A stretch of 64,000 nucleotides of DNA from Xanthoparmelia taractica (taxonomy: Eukaryota > Ascomycota > Lecanoromycetes > Lecanorales > Parmeliaceae), in NCBI GenBank assembly GCA_033085395.1, contig JANQBS010000045.1, forward strand, positions 62,001-126,000, in the 5' to 3' direction. A program made the translations under genes and the position numbers. Shown piece after piece: positions 1 to 11,470 of this stretch (positions are counted from its first letter, which is position 1; the number at the start of each line of letters is the position of its first letter). The notes below the pieces were generated by a model, which searched no databases, was not told where the DNA came from, and worked only from the letters and a program-made list of their open reading frames with translations.

Positions 1-150
1 TATATGCCAAAGGCATTTCGAAAGATTGGGGAAGGAACGGGGAAGCTAGGCCAAATTTGTATTAGTTTCCCAGCAGATCTCCGCCACTGCGGCCCTTAGA
101 ATTCAATAGCTTTTCAACCATTAATCCCAGACTATTTTCCATGACACTAA
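1..150. other. Non-RIP flank, no gene seen
   Basis: This is sequence of ordinary base composition directly before the AT-rich retroelement copy. No open frame or motif is recognisable. The change to RIP-mutated sequence is abrupt, near position 151. Confidence 0.5.
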
Positions 151-2323
151 GACTTAATTCGTTAAAAGAGACCTAAAAGATATCTTTAGATATATATCGA
201 TTACAATTTTAAATTAATAATTACTAGGATTTTACTATAACGATCGCTATTAAATAGAATAATATCTACTCTTCGATCTATATACGTTATTATTTATATT
301 TAATCTATTTATAAAGACTCTTAATTGAATCTTAATAACAATTCTTCTTTAAACTATAGTACTTTACTATCTAGACGATTTCTTCGCTATTCTAGTATTA
401 ATCGATAATACGATCGCATACGATTAATAATTTAATCTTATATGTAAAGAATTAGACTTTAAAATTAATTATATTAAGAATATTATAGATATTATAATCG
501 ATTTTCTAGAGATTGAGTTTAATAGTATTCTAATATAGACTAGACTCTTTTTCGATAAGCTCGCCCGAGCGAGAAACACGATTAAGAATCTTCTAAATCG
601 GGCGGTGATCTTATATTACGAACTCGAGTCAATCATTAATTTTTTATTATTTGCTATTAAGATCGTGATCTTAGAAAGAGCGTTCTTAAGGCGACTTTTT
701 AATACTATTTAAAGGTTAATAACACTTATTAAAATTATATTATATATAAAGATCGATCTACTATAATAAGAGATCTTTCTAAAAGACTAAAATAATCTTA
801 AGTTAATTCGTTACGTTATTAATCGATTAATATAATATATTTAAATCGACGTATTAGAGATCTTTAATATAAGAGACTATATTTTAAAGCACTTAGATCT
901 CTTATAATTAATTTAGAAGACTTTTAATATTTCGATATCCACACGTTATTATTAGAAAGATATTTAGTTTAAAGAAATAAAGATCGTATATCACGCTATT
1001 TGACTATAATTATAAAGACTTTAGAGATTACGATTAATGCTATATTACAATAATAACGTATATATTTATAATCTTAAAAAGTTCTCTATTCGCGAATTAG
1101 TTATAATCTCACTACGAGATATAATAATACTATTAATAAAATACGATATCTATTTAATCTTAATATAAATCTCAATCAAAATTAATAAGCTAATAGATAA
1201 CTTATTACGCTTTCGATATCGAAAGATCGCTGACGTATATTTATAGCTGAGATATATCTTAATCGCTTCGCAGAGCTAAGACGCGATCTATCGAATTTCT
1301 AATATAATTAAATCGCATTATTACGAGAGATAGCTTATCTTCTCTAATAGAATTTAGTCGCAAAGACGCGAAAAACGTATATTATATCTATTAAATCATA
1401 TAGCGCTTATTACGCTATTAATGAAAGTATATCTTTCTTCTTAGCGATCGTTAACTTACTCGCTAACTAAACTATATATCTTAATACGAGACGAGTTAAG
1501 ATTAAGATTATTAAGATATATCTAATAGACGTTAGATTAACTTACGTTAATATAAGATATAAGAATCTTATAATATTTTATAATTCTTAATTGCAAAGAA
1601 TTATCGCTAATATTTAATGTTTATAAGACGAGGCTAAGACGAAAGAACGTTATTCAATTATTAAAGATCTATTATTATAGATATTTACTTATATTAATCA
1701 AGAAGACGAGGCCGAAGTAACGCTTTATATAGTCTTTTATCTTATATTCGTCGTATTTCTTCGTATAAGCGAGTTTACGTATATTATATGTAATCGCAAA
1801 GCCTAGAACTTTAAGTAATAATTTCTTACTTGTCGCTCGATAAGACTATACGAGAAATATCTCGAACTTATATTTTTAATATTTAACACGAATTTCTTTC
1901 GTTAAGAAATAACACTTATCGTTATAGCGTTAAATAATAACGCTTATATAATAAAGATCTTATGATATCTCTTTAGATAAAAGATTTTATTAAATAGTCT
2001 TCTCTTTTAATTAGATAAGGGCTCTTTTATTAAAGAGCTAATTATTAATTAACTTCGTTAAATATTAATCTCGCTTAATATAAGAGATTACTATTTTAAC
2101 ACGCGAGATAAGTCTTAGCGATAATAAGATTATGCTATTAAAACGCTAAAAGTTCGATTTCTATCGTCTCTATATTACTACTTATTTTAAGCGAATACTT
2201 ATTATATCACGAAGGTATTAGTATCTTTCGTCTTATTAGCGCTAGTGCTAGCGATACTCGTATTATTAAATCGTTATGCGAAATCTTCTGCGAGACTCTT
2301 ATATAACGTTTTTTAATTATTTA

Positions 2324-2484
2324 AAAGTTTTTTTAGCGCTAAGACACGTTTAAAGACTTATCTAGATTTATTAACGATCTAATTAAGTCTATTAATTATT
2401 AATCTTAGCGTTAGAACGACTTAATTAACTATTTATAGTACTACTTAATCTCGATATATATATTTTTATAAATAAGAACACTAA
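2324..2484 (+). repeat. Split direct repeat module B1 of copy A
   Basis: This 161-bp module is repeated at 2721-2881 and at 9503-9662, differing mainly by transitions. Its core contains TAGCGCT near the start and ends in AACACTAA. The terminal CTAA overlaps the start of the A2 module. Confidence 0.8.
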
Positions 2485-2720
2485 TCGAATAGTGAAATTA
2501 TAAATTAGTATATCTTATAATTTAGTCTCTATTTTAGATATATACGTATATATAAGAAACACGTATCTTCGAGAGTATTATATGTATAGATCTTACATTA
2601 TTAGTTAATTCTTTATTCGAATTCTTCTCACTTAGAGTAATTATATTTTTTATTTCACTTATTCACGTCTATATATAGCTATTTAATTAGATACTTTAAA
2701 TCTATATCGTATAGATATAA
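2481..2720 (+). repeat. Split direct repeat module A2 of copy A
   Basis: This module starts CTAATCGAATAGTG and matches the left terminus of copy B (from 5439) once RIP transitions are allowed for, clearly to about 2650. It lies between two copies of module B, which gives the B1-A2-B2 order expected at the right end of a YR retroelement with split direct repeats. Confidence 0.75.
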
Positions 2721-2881
2721 GGAGTTTTTCTAGCGCTGAGACACGTTTAGAAATTTATCTAGATCTGCTAACGATCTAGCTAAGTCTACTAACTACTGAT
2801 CTTAGCGTTAGAACGACCCAATTAACTATCTATAGTACTACTTGGTCCCGATATGTATGCCTTTATGAATAAGAACACTAA
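2721..2881 (+). repeat. Split direct repeat module B2 of copy A
   Basis: This is the second 161-bp B module and is less RIP-mutated than B1. It ends in AACACTAA at 2874-2881, which marks the right end of the element. Confidence 0.8.
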
Positions 2882-3695
2882 TAACGTTAAATTATTACGT
2901 TTAAGCTTGGAAATTAAGTTAATATTACTATATTAATATTCGATCGTATATTCATAAACGATAAACGAATATTTAAAAGAATTATTAATGTTATAGAGAA
3001 CTATAATAGTTATTAGATCTGAATCAAGTATAGAATATTAAATCGTAATTATCTTATTTCGAAGCTTAATTCTCTATTTTCTCATATCGATATTAATATC
3101 TTAAACTCTTTATTAAGCGATTTAATAACTCTTTATTACTATATAGTCTAAGAGAGAATTATCGAAAAGATTCTCGTATATTATAACTATCGAGATTAGA
3201 AGACTTAGTATTCTATACGTCGATATGATATGTTAAGATAGAGACTAAGTGTTCTACTGTTTATTATAATAAAATAAATTAAGATAATACGTCTAATTAT
3301 TTAAATATATTAATAATAATTATTAGAATTTAACGAGATTATAAAACACGCGATTAAGATTAGAAGATTAAAGAGACTTAGCGACAACGACGTAACACTA
3401 TAGATAAATAAGTCGCCAGCAAGGGAAACGACTTAATTATAGACGATAGTAATAAGAAGGCTAGCAAGGGCGGAGATCGTAAGTAGAGTAATAGCAATAT
3501 TAGTAGCAGAAGTAGTAGAAATTAAGTACCGTCCCTATCAAGAAGACGTTACATTCATAAGAAGATATATTCTATTAATAAGTATTTACTCATAAAACGG
3601 GTGTGATAATATCATTAGAAAGTATCCTCCCGATGAATATTCGTTATATTCATGGGCATGCACGATTCACCGGCGTGATACAATATATATCTATA
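2882..3695. mobile_element. RIP-mutated repeat remnant, class unresolved
   Basis: The sequence is AT-rich and TpA-rich with no usable frame. The stretch at 3400-3540 is less mutated and encodes Ser/Lys-rich residues reminiscent of the end of a gag-type protein, but this is not enough to name a family. The last 100 bases, from about 3600, return to ordinary composition. Confidence 0.4.
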
Positions 3696-3968
3696 CGGGT
3701 CGGAAAGGTGTGGTATATTTGATAATATGGGACTAGTTTTTCGAATATCATATCGAAAGGTATAGGATATCCCATACTTCCATTGGGTTTTTAATAAATA
3801 TATTACGTGATATTTTTTTATATTCTAAAAATACGTAAAAAGCTTAAGCGAACACTTATATAATTATAAAATTCTATAAGTAGATTAAAAAGATATAATT
3901 TTTTTAAAAAAAGTTGAAAAAAAGTTGAAAACGACTATGTTCAACAGATACCACACCTTTCCGACCCG
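3696..3968 (+). mobile_element. MITE copy 1 (273 bp, TA-flanked)
   Basis: The element has near-perfect terminal inverted repeats: it starts CGGGTCGGAAAGGTGTGGTA and ends with the exact reverse complement. A TA dinucleotide flanks both ends (3694-3695 and 3969-3970), as expected of a TA target-site duplication. The interior is AT-rich and has no coding capacity. A second copy of exactly the same length lies at 14770-15042 in the opposite orientation. Confidence 0.85.
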
Positions 3969-4314
3969 TATATATCTAAATCCGGCACGGTATAAAGTTT
4001 AAACGGCTAGTCGTGGCGGGGAATAAATGTCTGCGACTATTTAGTCCGTGCTGCCGATAATCCTTAGCTGCATTTAGCTATATCGGACCTTCGTTGATAA
4101 GATCACGCTTAAAGATGGGCGCACAGCTCGTATTGATGATGCTGATATCCCACCGTACATTATTTATATTATCAAGCTGGGGATAAACCCCTTATAGGTA
4201 AAACTATATTACCGAGTTTATAAAGCGCAAGCAAAAGGGTCAGGGAAAGGGTTTGATCAGGAATCTAGTAATGGTCGCCTAGATTTTCTAAAGTATCGAC
4301 GTCTTTAGTATGCG
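3969..4314. other. No gene seen
   Basis: This is sequence of ordinary composition between the MITE and the helicase remnant. It may contain further 5' parts of the decayed helicase gene, but no reading frame is convincing. Confidence 0.4.
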
Positions 4315-5438
4315 ACGCTGGAGCCCAGCCTTGACACGCTCGCAGCCATCTCCACCATCAAGGCAGTCAATCGATGGTATGGGGATCTGGCAGACCACGG
4401 GCCTACCAAGCTGTTCCAAATGATTGTGCCGCGCGACCTTGGCCTCCTCCCCTACCGTGATCCTCACCGAGTCTTCCACTTGGAGCATGCGGAATTAGAC
4501 GACATTAAAATATGATCAACCAGCTATCGGCGGATAAAGATACGCTCGTGCAACCCGACATCCCTGCCGACAACGACCAACGCCACAAGATCTCAGTGAA
4601 AACCCGGCGCAAGATCCCAGACCGACTTCAGGAGCAGACCACCCCAAGATCCTTATCCCTCACGATCTACATCAACGGCCGCCGACGCCTCATATATAAT
4701 GATTCCCCAGAGGTAGTGACGGACGAGCGTGACGTCCAGATATCTCTCCGAGCCGCTCAGCTAAAGCTCGATAACGCCGATAAAGATAGCATCGGGCAGA
4801 TGCAAACCTTACTCACCAAGCAGTGGAACCAGACCAAGGAGTACCACCTGCGCTACCACACTCGAGGGGTAATAGTAACTGCAGCTACAGCAATGGCCCG
4901 GATACTCCGGGGATTTCGGCCGGCCCACATCGTAGTCGACGAAGGGTCTCAATTGGCGGAGCATGCAACTGTGGCGGTGATATCCAGGTTCTACGAGATG
5001 GCCTGCAAAGTCTCCATCGTCGGAGATCCCAAGCAAAACGAAGTCTTCAACGCCTCCGACGACAAATTCTCCCGCACGATCAAACGAAGCCTCATGGTAA
5101 GGCTTATGGACACCGGCGTCCCTTACACCATGCTCTCCGTCCAGTACCGCATGCACCCGCACATATCATCCACAGTCTCCAACCTCTTCTACGACGACCA
5201 ACTCACCGATAACCCGATCGTGGCAAACAGACCTGAAAATGCCATCTGAAAGACGTTCGTCCGTGGGAGCGTTTCGGAGTGCCGGGTCAGACATTCCATT
5301 TTCATCAACGTTCCCAATAATGTCCTGTACCGATCCAAGAAAGGATACTCATCCGCCAACCTAAGCCATCTACAAGTTGTTCGAGCGACTGTCAAACGCC
5401 TCTTCAATACCGGCGCCACCAAGAAACAGGTGGCGGTC

Positions 5439-5620
5439 CTAATCGAATAGTGGGACTATGGGTTAGTGTGTCTCATGATCCAGCCCCTGTTCCAGATGCA
5501 TGCGCACATGCGGGGAACACGTGTCCTCGAGAGCACTATATGTATAGGTCTCACACCATCAGTTGGCTCTTTATTCGAATTCTTCTCACTCAGAGCAATC
5601 GCATTCTTTTGTAACCTTCA
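5439..5620 (+). repeat. Left terminal module A1 of copy B
   Basis: This stretch matches the A2 module of copy A (2481-2650) once C/T and G/A changes are allowed for. Matching segments include TCGAATAGTG at the start and CTTTATTCGAATTCTTCTCAC later. It begins exactly where the helicase reading frame is broken. Confidence 0.8.
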
Positions 5621-5699
5621 TTCAACTGATTCTAAATCATTGAACACCTACACACTAGATTAGCATATATTCTTCTTATCTCATCCACACCTACACCCA

Positions 5700-6780
5700 T
5701 TTCAATCTTCTCAATTATCCTATCCTTCTTACGTCATAACTATCGCTATCAGACGCTCCAAGACATCCAAGAAGGCCTCCAAGAAAACCTCCAGCAGGCC
5801 CAAGACACCCGCAAAGACCATCACACCCCCTCTCCCCCCTCGCTCCGCTCGATCCCGTAGAAATAAGCCTATAATACCGAAGACACCCTCCCCAGGAACT
5901 CTCAGCCCAAGCGTGATTGAGAAGACCAATATTAAGGCCCCTAGCTATCGCGATCAAGTCTTAGAACTAAAAGAACGCCTCGCCAAGTACAAATATAATC
6001 GTTACAAGCAGTACCGAATATATAAGTCACGCTCTCGCCGCCGTCACCGTTATTATCGATACTATTCGTTCGAGTCTAATAATAATTCAGAGGAGGGTGA
6101 TGATCTCAGAGTCTCTTTTATGCATATTAAAGATATATATCTCTTTCTTAATCTTCATAAACGCTATCGCGCCATCGATATCAAGTATTTTAAGTAAATC
6201 TTTTTTGAGACGTTTAAATTCGAAAACCTTATCAAGCTAGGCCGAGAATACGTTAATCGCGTCGATATAAACGATACTTAGAAAGCAAATAAGATAATGC
6301 CCCTACTATAGTGTTTCGAGGTGTATAGCCAGACCATATATTATTATGCATATTCTATAGTAACTATCCGCCTATAGAAGGCATTATTAAATTATCGTTT
6401 TCGCCTAGCTAAGTTATTAGCCTTATATAAATTTAACTTTATTCGAGAATATTACTATACGTTTATAAACGTACGTATCTTAAATGACTAAAACGATCTT
6501 ATAGCCTAAATTATCGAGAATAGACGTTATAGCGATCTTCTACTGCGTAAAATAACCGCCCTTATCGATATCAAGCAGAACTTAGGTTCTACTCTTAAAT
6601 TCTTCGCTATATACCGAAATTTCAATAAGAAACGATGCTCACGCGAGCACTATTAATATATTTATATCTATCTTAATTATTAGCTAAATTATTTAGTAAA
6701 TACGTGTTATAAGACTAAAATCGAGACCTTAAGTATTAATCTTATCTCGCTCGATAATCGGATTTCAAAGTCTAAATAAC
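5700..6780 (+). pseudogene. Gag-like ORF remnant of copy B
   Basis: The open part at about 5700-6196 encodes a basic, Ser/Lys/Pro-rich N-terminus followed by a short coiled segment (QVLELKERLAKYKYNRY) and an Arg/Tyr-rich stretch. It then enters RIP-mutated sequence with in-frame stops (first TAA at 6195-6197). Further downstream the same frame gives FETFKFENLIKLG and, near 6620-6700, a damaged Cys/His-rich segment that looks like a CCCH-type knuckle. This arrangement matches the first ORF found before RT in fungal YR retroelements. It is non-functional. Confidence 0.65.
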
Positions 6781-6899
6781 TCTTAACGCACCCGAAGGTG
6801 CTTATATTACTACTACATATAGTAGAAGAATTCTCGTACGCGTTATACGATTTATTAAATCTAGATCTAATTAGTTAAGGTTCGCTACAAATAAAAGAT

Positions 6900-8400
6900 T
6901 AAAATCGTTAATTAAAGAATTATTTAGATCTTATATTCGTAAAGATTCTTTCGACTATTCTTCGAAAGAAAGTAAAAATCGAATATCGAGATTAAATTCT
7001 AAGTTATCGCAATTATAATTATTAATTAGCCCTCGTAGCATCTAATATACTAACGACAAATCTTTAAAAATAGTTTTAGCATAATCGCCTAATCGAGGTT
7101 AATTCTTAGGCGGAGTAATAATTCGTTTACTCGCCGCTAGGGCTAATCTCGAAATACAATAATAATTAAAAACGTATTTATAATCTCTTATTCTTATATG
7201 AAACCTTAGTTAATAACGATATATCTTAGAACTAAGAGGCTCTAAAATACGCTATATATAATAACGTAGTAATCGCACTACTATAATAAGATCTTAGGGC
7301 TTAGTTCGTTAAAAGAGACTTAAAAGACATCTTTAAATATATATCGATCGCAATTTCAAATTAATAATTACTAGGATTTCACTATAACGGTCGCTATTAA
7401 ATAAAACGATATCTATTCTTCGGCCTACGTACGTTATTATTTATATTTAATCTATTCGCAAAGACCCTTAACTAAATCTTAGTAATAGTTCTTCTTTAAA
7501 CTATAGTGCTTTATTATCTAGATGATTTCTTCGCTATCTTAGTATTAATCGATAATACGATCATATACGACTAATAATTCGACCTCGTATATAAAGAATT
7601 AGACTTTAAAATCAATTACATTAAGAATATTATGAATATTATAGCCGATTTTCTGGGAATTAAGTTCGATAGTATTCTAATGTAGACTAGACTTCCTCTT
7701 AATAAGCTCACTCGGGCGAGAAATACGATTAAGAACCTTCTAAATCGGGCGGTGATCTTATATCGCGAGCTCGAATTAGCGATCGGGTTTTTATTATTTA
7801 TCGCTAAGATCGTAATCTTAAAGAGAACGTTCTTAAGACGACTTTTTGATACTATTCGAAGACTAATAGTATTTATTAAAATTATATTATATATAAAGAT
7901 CGATCTACGATAATAAGAGATCTTTCTAAAAGACTAAAATAATCTTAAGTTAATTTATCACGTTACTAGTCGATCAATATAATATATTTAAATTAACGCA
8001 TTAGGGACCTTTAATATAAGAGACTATATTCTAAAGTACTTAGACCTCTTATAGTCGATTTAGAAGACTTTTAATATTTCGATAATCACACGTTATCGTT
8101 AGAAAGATATTTAATTTAAAGAAATAAAGATTATATATTACGTTATTCGACTATAATTATAAAGACTTTAGAGATTATAATTAATGCTATATTGCGACAA
8201 CGACGCATATATTCATGATCTTAGAAAGTTCTCTATTCGCGAACTAGCTATAATCTTATTACGAGATATAGTAATACTACTAACTAAATACGATATTTAT
8301 TTAATCTTAATATAAATCTCAATTAAGATCAATAAGCTAATAGATAACTTATTACGCTTTTAATACCGAAAGATCGCTAACGTATATTCACAGCTAAGAT
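6900..8400 (+). pseudogene. Reverse transcriptase / RNase H remnant of copy B
   Basis: The remnant is readable only across stops. The stretch near 7515 gives LDDFFAILVL, the YxDD-region equivalent. Near 7650 it gives ADFLGIKFDSI, followed by a stretch with LNRAVISYRELE and ERTFLRRLFDTIRRL. These are the thumb-region motifs typical of DIRS-order RTs. The same stretch is present in copy A from 151. Heavy RIP has destroyed coding capacity. Confidence 0.7.
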
Positions 8401-8559
8401 ATATTCTAATCGCTCCGCAGAGTTAGGGCGAGACCTATCAAATTTCTAATATAATTAAATCGCACTATCACGAGAGGTAGCTCGTCTTCTCTAATAGGGT
8501 TTGATTATAAAGACGCGAAAAACGTATATTACACCTATTAAGTTATATAGCGCGTATTG

Positions 8560-9414
8560 CGTTATTAATAAAAGCACTTCTTTCTTTCTAGTGATTATTA
8601 ACTCACTCGCTAGCTAAATTATATATCTTAGCACGAAACGAGTTAAGACTAAGATTATAAAGATCTATCTAATAGACGTTAAATTAGTTCACGTTAATAT
8701 AAGATATAAGAATCTTACAATATTCTATAATCTTTAGTTATAAAGAATTATCGTCGATATTTAACGTCTACGAGGCGAGACTAAGACGAAAGAATACCAC
8801 CCAATCATCAAAGATCTATTACTATAGATACTCACTTATATTAGTCAAGAAGACGAGGCCGGAGCAACGCTCTATATAATCTTTTATCTCGCATTCGCCG
8901 CATTTCTTTATATAAGCGAGTTCACATATACTACACGTAATCGCAAAGGCCGAGACTTCGAGCAATAATTCCTCACTTATCGCTCGATAAGATTATACGA
9001 GAAATATCTCGAACTCACACTTTTAGTATTTAAAACGAATTCCTTTCGTTAAAAGATAACACTTATTATTACGACGTCAAATAATAACGCTTATATAGTA
9101 AAGACCTTACAATATCTCTTCAGATAAAAGGCCTTATTAAATAGCCCCCTCTTTTAATTAGATAAGGGCTCTTTCACTAAAGAGCTAATTATTAGTCAAC
9201 TCCGCCAAATATTAACCTCGCTCGATGTGAGAGATTATTATTCAAAGCACTCCTTCCGCAGAGAGGCTATTACTTTAATATAAGAGGCGGGCCTCAGCGA
9301 CGATAAGATCATGCTATTGAGACGCTGGAAGTCCGATTCCTATCGCCTCTATATCACTATCCATCTCGAGCGAATCCTTATCACATCACGAAGGCATCAG
9401 CACCTTCCGTCTCA
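8560..9414 (+). pseudogene. Tyrosine recombinase remnant of copy B
   Basis: The core-binding part survives near 8585-8760 (STKRVKTKIIKIYL, then YNLLVIKNYRRY across stops). The catalytic domain follows: ATLYTAF-type helix near 8865, IGEFTYT near 8900, HSFRRE near 9248, and RRWKSDSYRLYI near 9329. The frame ends in SRRHQHLPSHQR and a TAG at about 9422. An internal TAA follows the HSFRREAIT segment. The His, Arg, Trp and Tyr catalytic positions are still legible. The 3' third is hardly RIP-mutated. Confidence 0.75.
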
Positions 9415-9502
9415 TCAGCGCTAGTGCTGGCGATGCTCGCATCGCCAGGCCGCCATGCGAAGCCTCCTACGGGGCCCCCACATGACGTCTTTTGGCTGTT
9501 TG

Positions 9503-9662
9503 GGAGTTTTCTAGCGCTGGGGCACGTCCAGGGGCCCATCTAGGCCTGCTAACGACCTAGCTGGGCCTACTGACTGCTGACCTTAGCGTTGGGACGGCCC
9601 AATCATCTATCTACAGTACTGCTTGGTCCCGATGTGTATGCCTTCATGAATGAGAACACTAA
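9503..9662 (+). repeat. Right terminal module B1 of copy B
   Basis: This 160-bp segment is homologous to both B modules of copy A but nearly free of RIP mutations, so it shows the ancestral sequence. It ends AACACTAA, directly followed by the helicase codons for TPYRAQ. Confidence 0.85.
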
Positions 9663-10081
9663 CTCCATACAGAGCACAGCTCCGCCTGCTGAAAATGCTG
9701 TTACCGGCGGGCCTTACGCTATCGACGATGGACGCGCCGGAAGGCAAAGAGTACAAGTTCGTGATTCTGGACCTGGTGACTCCAGGTGGCAAGCGGTACC
9801 CACTGCGGTCTGTTGCGGATATGCACAAGATGTGCGTCGGGTCGTCGAGGGCGTAGATAGGGCTTTTGATCGTAGGGAGCGAGGAGATGTACCTGTCACA
9901 GCCCGTAGACAACGGCTCTAAGAGCTGGAAATGGCTCATTGAGGAGCACAAGAGGAATAATGCACTGGTACGACGCGAGCCAACGGTCGAAGCGATCAAT
10001 AAACTCTGTGCGCATATTCAGTTCCCGGGGCAATTGTACGAGGCGGTTCCAATACGAGTTGGAGGTGAGAGGCGATTCTAG

Positions 10082-11470
10082 TTGCGTGGCTGCAGCACAT
10101 GATTACGTAGATGACTAGCCGTGCATGGCTGACCTAGGCGGCTACATACGGTTCTAGCTACAGTTTGATCTTGCCTAATCTTGCTGTGTGTCCCCATGCC
10201 TTGATGTTGTTGTAGATCCCAGACTACCCGTGTGGAACCCGCAGTCTGTGGTTGCCATCAGCAAGGCTCTCGATCGTCCAAACAGTCCGTCCAAAGGCCT
10301 AGACTCGTCCAAATAAAGCTATTTAAATCATCTATAGTTCGTTTAAATCTTTAGATCGTTTAATTTTTTTTAAAAATATTTATTCTAATAATTTAAAATC
10401 TTTTTTAAAATCTTTATATTTTTTATATTTATAATATTTATAATAATATATAAATCTTACTTCGTTAAAGATATAGATATTTTAAAGTATTTTTATTAAG
10501 ATAAATATTTAAATATTTCTTTCTTCTCTTTTCTTCGATCTTAATATTTATTTTAATTCTATAAAATTATCAAGGAACAATATTAATGTGGTTTAATAAT
10601 GAGTGTGATGTGTAAATTGTTGATTCATCTACGTGTGTGCGCCAGCTAAGTACGGAGAAGCGAGTGCCAAGACTAGTCATGACCAGCCCTACGTCCATAT
10701 GATCAAATATTCCATGATAAAAATATAATTTAATTAATAAATGTTTTCTCTTTTATTCTTTTTTTAATTACTTTATTAATTATAAAATTAATAAATTATT
10801 TTACTTTTAAATATTAAATAATAGTCTTTATATTATCGAAGATATTATAAGATTTAAAGTAATTATTATAAATATAATAACTTTCTTACGTATTAATATA
10901 CTTATAAATAAATAAAATCTTATTTTATAATCGCTTATTAATTATTATTTAAGAAACGCTAAAGCTTAAATTAGCGTATATAAGATTTATATAATATTCT
11001 TAAATAACTCTTTCTTTCTTTTTATCTTTTTTATAATATTAAATAAAATTTCTTTATAAGACTTAAGATTACGCGTATATTTAATAGATTTATTAAAGAA
11101 AATTATAAACGTCGTAGCGATAATAAAAGAATTTATAATATTTATACGAGTCTTAGATAGCTTAAATTTATAATTATTAAATATTATAATAGCGTGATAA
11201 GATAAATATTAAATATTAAGTTAAATTATTTATATATTAAAGTAATTTTTACTTGTAATTCTTTAATTAACTTTATTATTATTAAAAATAAGTTTAATAT
11301 ATTTAAATATTTACGTTAAATTAAGTTTAAATTTTATTATATTAATAACTTAAACTAATTAATTTAGATTATTCGTTTAGCTACTTGAACTAATCTAGAA
11401 CTATTCTAGATATTATTGAACGGTCTATAGACGAATTAGTCTGGAACTAGTCCGTTCTAATAGTTCGTCC
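10082..11470. mobile_element. Intergenic sequence with RIP-mutated AT-rich block
   Basis: Positions 10082-10310 have ordinary composition and include a segment (10137-10230) similar to 15620-15710. Positions 10315-11460 are very AT-rich with no frame and look like a RIP-mutated repeat remnant without recognisable protein motifs. Confidence 0.5.

Larger units (their letters stand above)
151..2881 (+). mobile_element. DIRS-like YR retrotransposon, copy A (5'-truncated, RIP-mutated)
   Basis: This block aligns base for base, apart from C-to-T and G-to-A changes, with 7306-9662 of copy B. It starts abruptly inside the reverse-transcriptase region, so the gag region and left terminus are missing. 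It keeps remnants of RT/RNase H (about 151-1200) and of the tyrosine recombinase (about 1400-2250). All frames are broken by stops typical of RIP. Its right end has a repeat order B1 (2324-2484), A2 (about 2481-2720), B2 (2721-2881), which is the split-direct-repeat arrangement known for some DIRS-order elements. It must be inactive. The class assignment rests on the better preserved motifs of copy B. Confidence 0.8.
5439..9662 (+). mobile_element. DIRS-like YR retrotransposon, copy B (RIP-mutated)
   Basis: This copy covers left terminus A1, gag-like ORF, RT/RNase H, tyrosine recombinase and terminal module B. CTAA occurs at both ends (5439-5442 and 9659-9662), and the rejoined host site also contains CTAA. 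This fits site-specific recombination with a short identical core and no longer target duplication. The recombinase C-terminus is readable near 9244-9420: HSFRRE, then AGLSDDKIMLLRRWKSDSY, which supplies the HxxR, HxxW-type and Tyr positions of the YR family. RT remnants include a YLDDFF-like box and FLGIKFDSI. The A2 and B2 modules present in copy A are absent. The interior (about 6200-9200) is heavily RIP-mutated, whereas the ends are nearly clean. Confidence 0.85.
4315..10081 (+). pseudogene. SF1 (UPF1/SMUBP2-like) helicase gene remnant, split by copy B
   Basis: The coding remnant lies at about 4320-5442 and continues at 9659-10081; everything between is the YR retrotransposon. Visible helicase motifs are a Walker B VVDEGSQ, motif III GDPKQ, QYRMHP, and, after the insertion, LTPYRAQL, a GKEYKFVILD segment and CVGSSRA. 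The first part reads in one frame to 4512 and in another from 4512, so a frameshift or lost intron lies there. No Walker A lysine motif is visible. A stop follows CVGSSRA, and a TGA follows PENAI near 5249. Removing the element would rejoin VAVL to TPYRAQ in frame, so the insertion hit the coding sequence between two helicase motifs. The family call is secure; the original exon structure is not. Confidence 0.8.

Noticed and set aside
4809..5212. Alternative frames overlapping the helicase remnant
   Set aside because: They are shadows of the helicase frame; only that frame contains recognised motifs.
2500..9700. CRISPR-like interpretation of the repeated modules
   Set aside because: The modules are 160-240 bp, few, and explained by retroelement split direct repeats in a eukaryotic genome.
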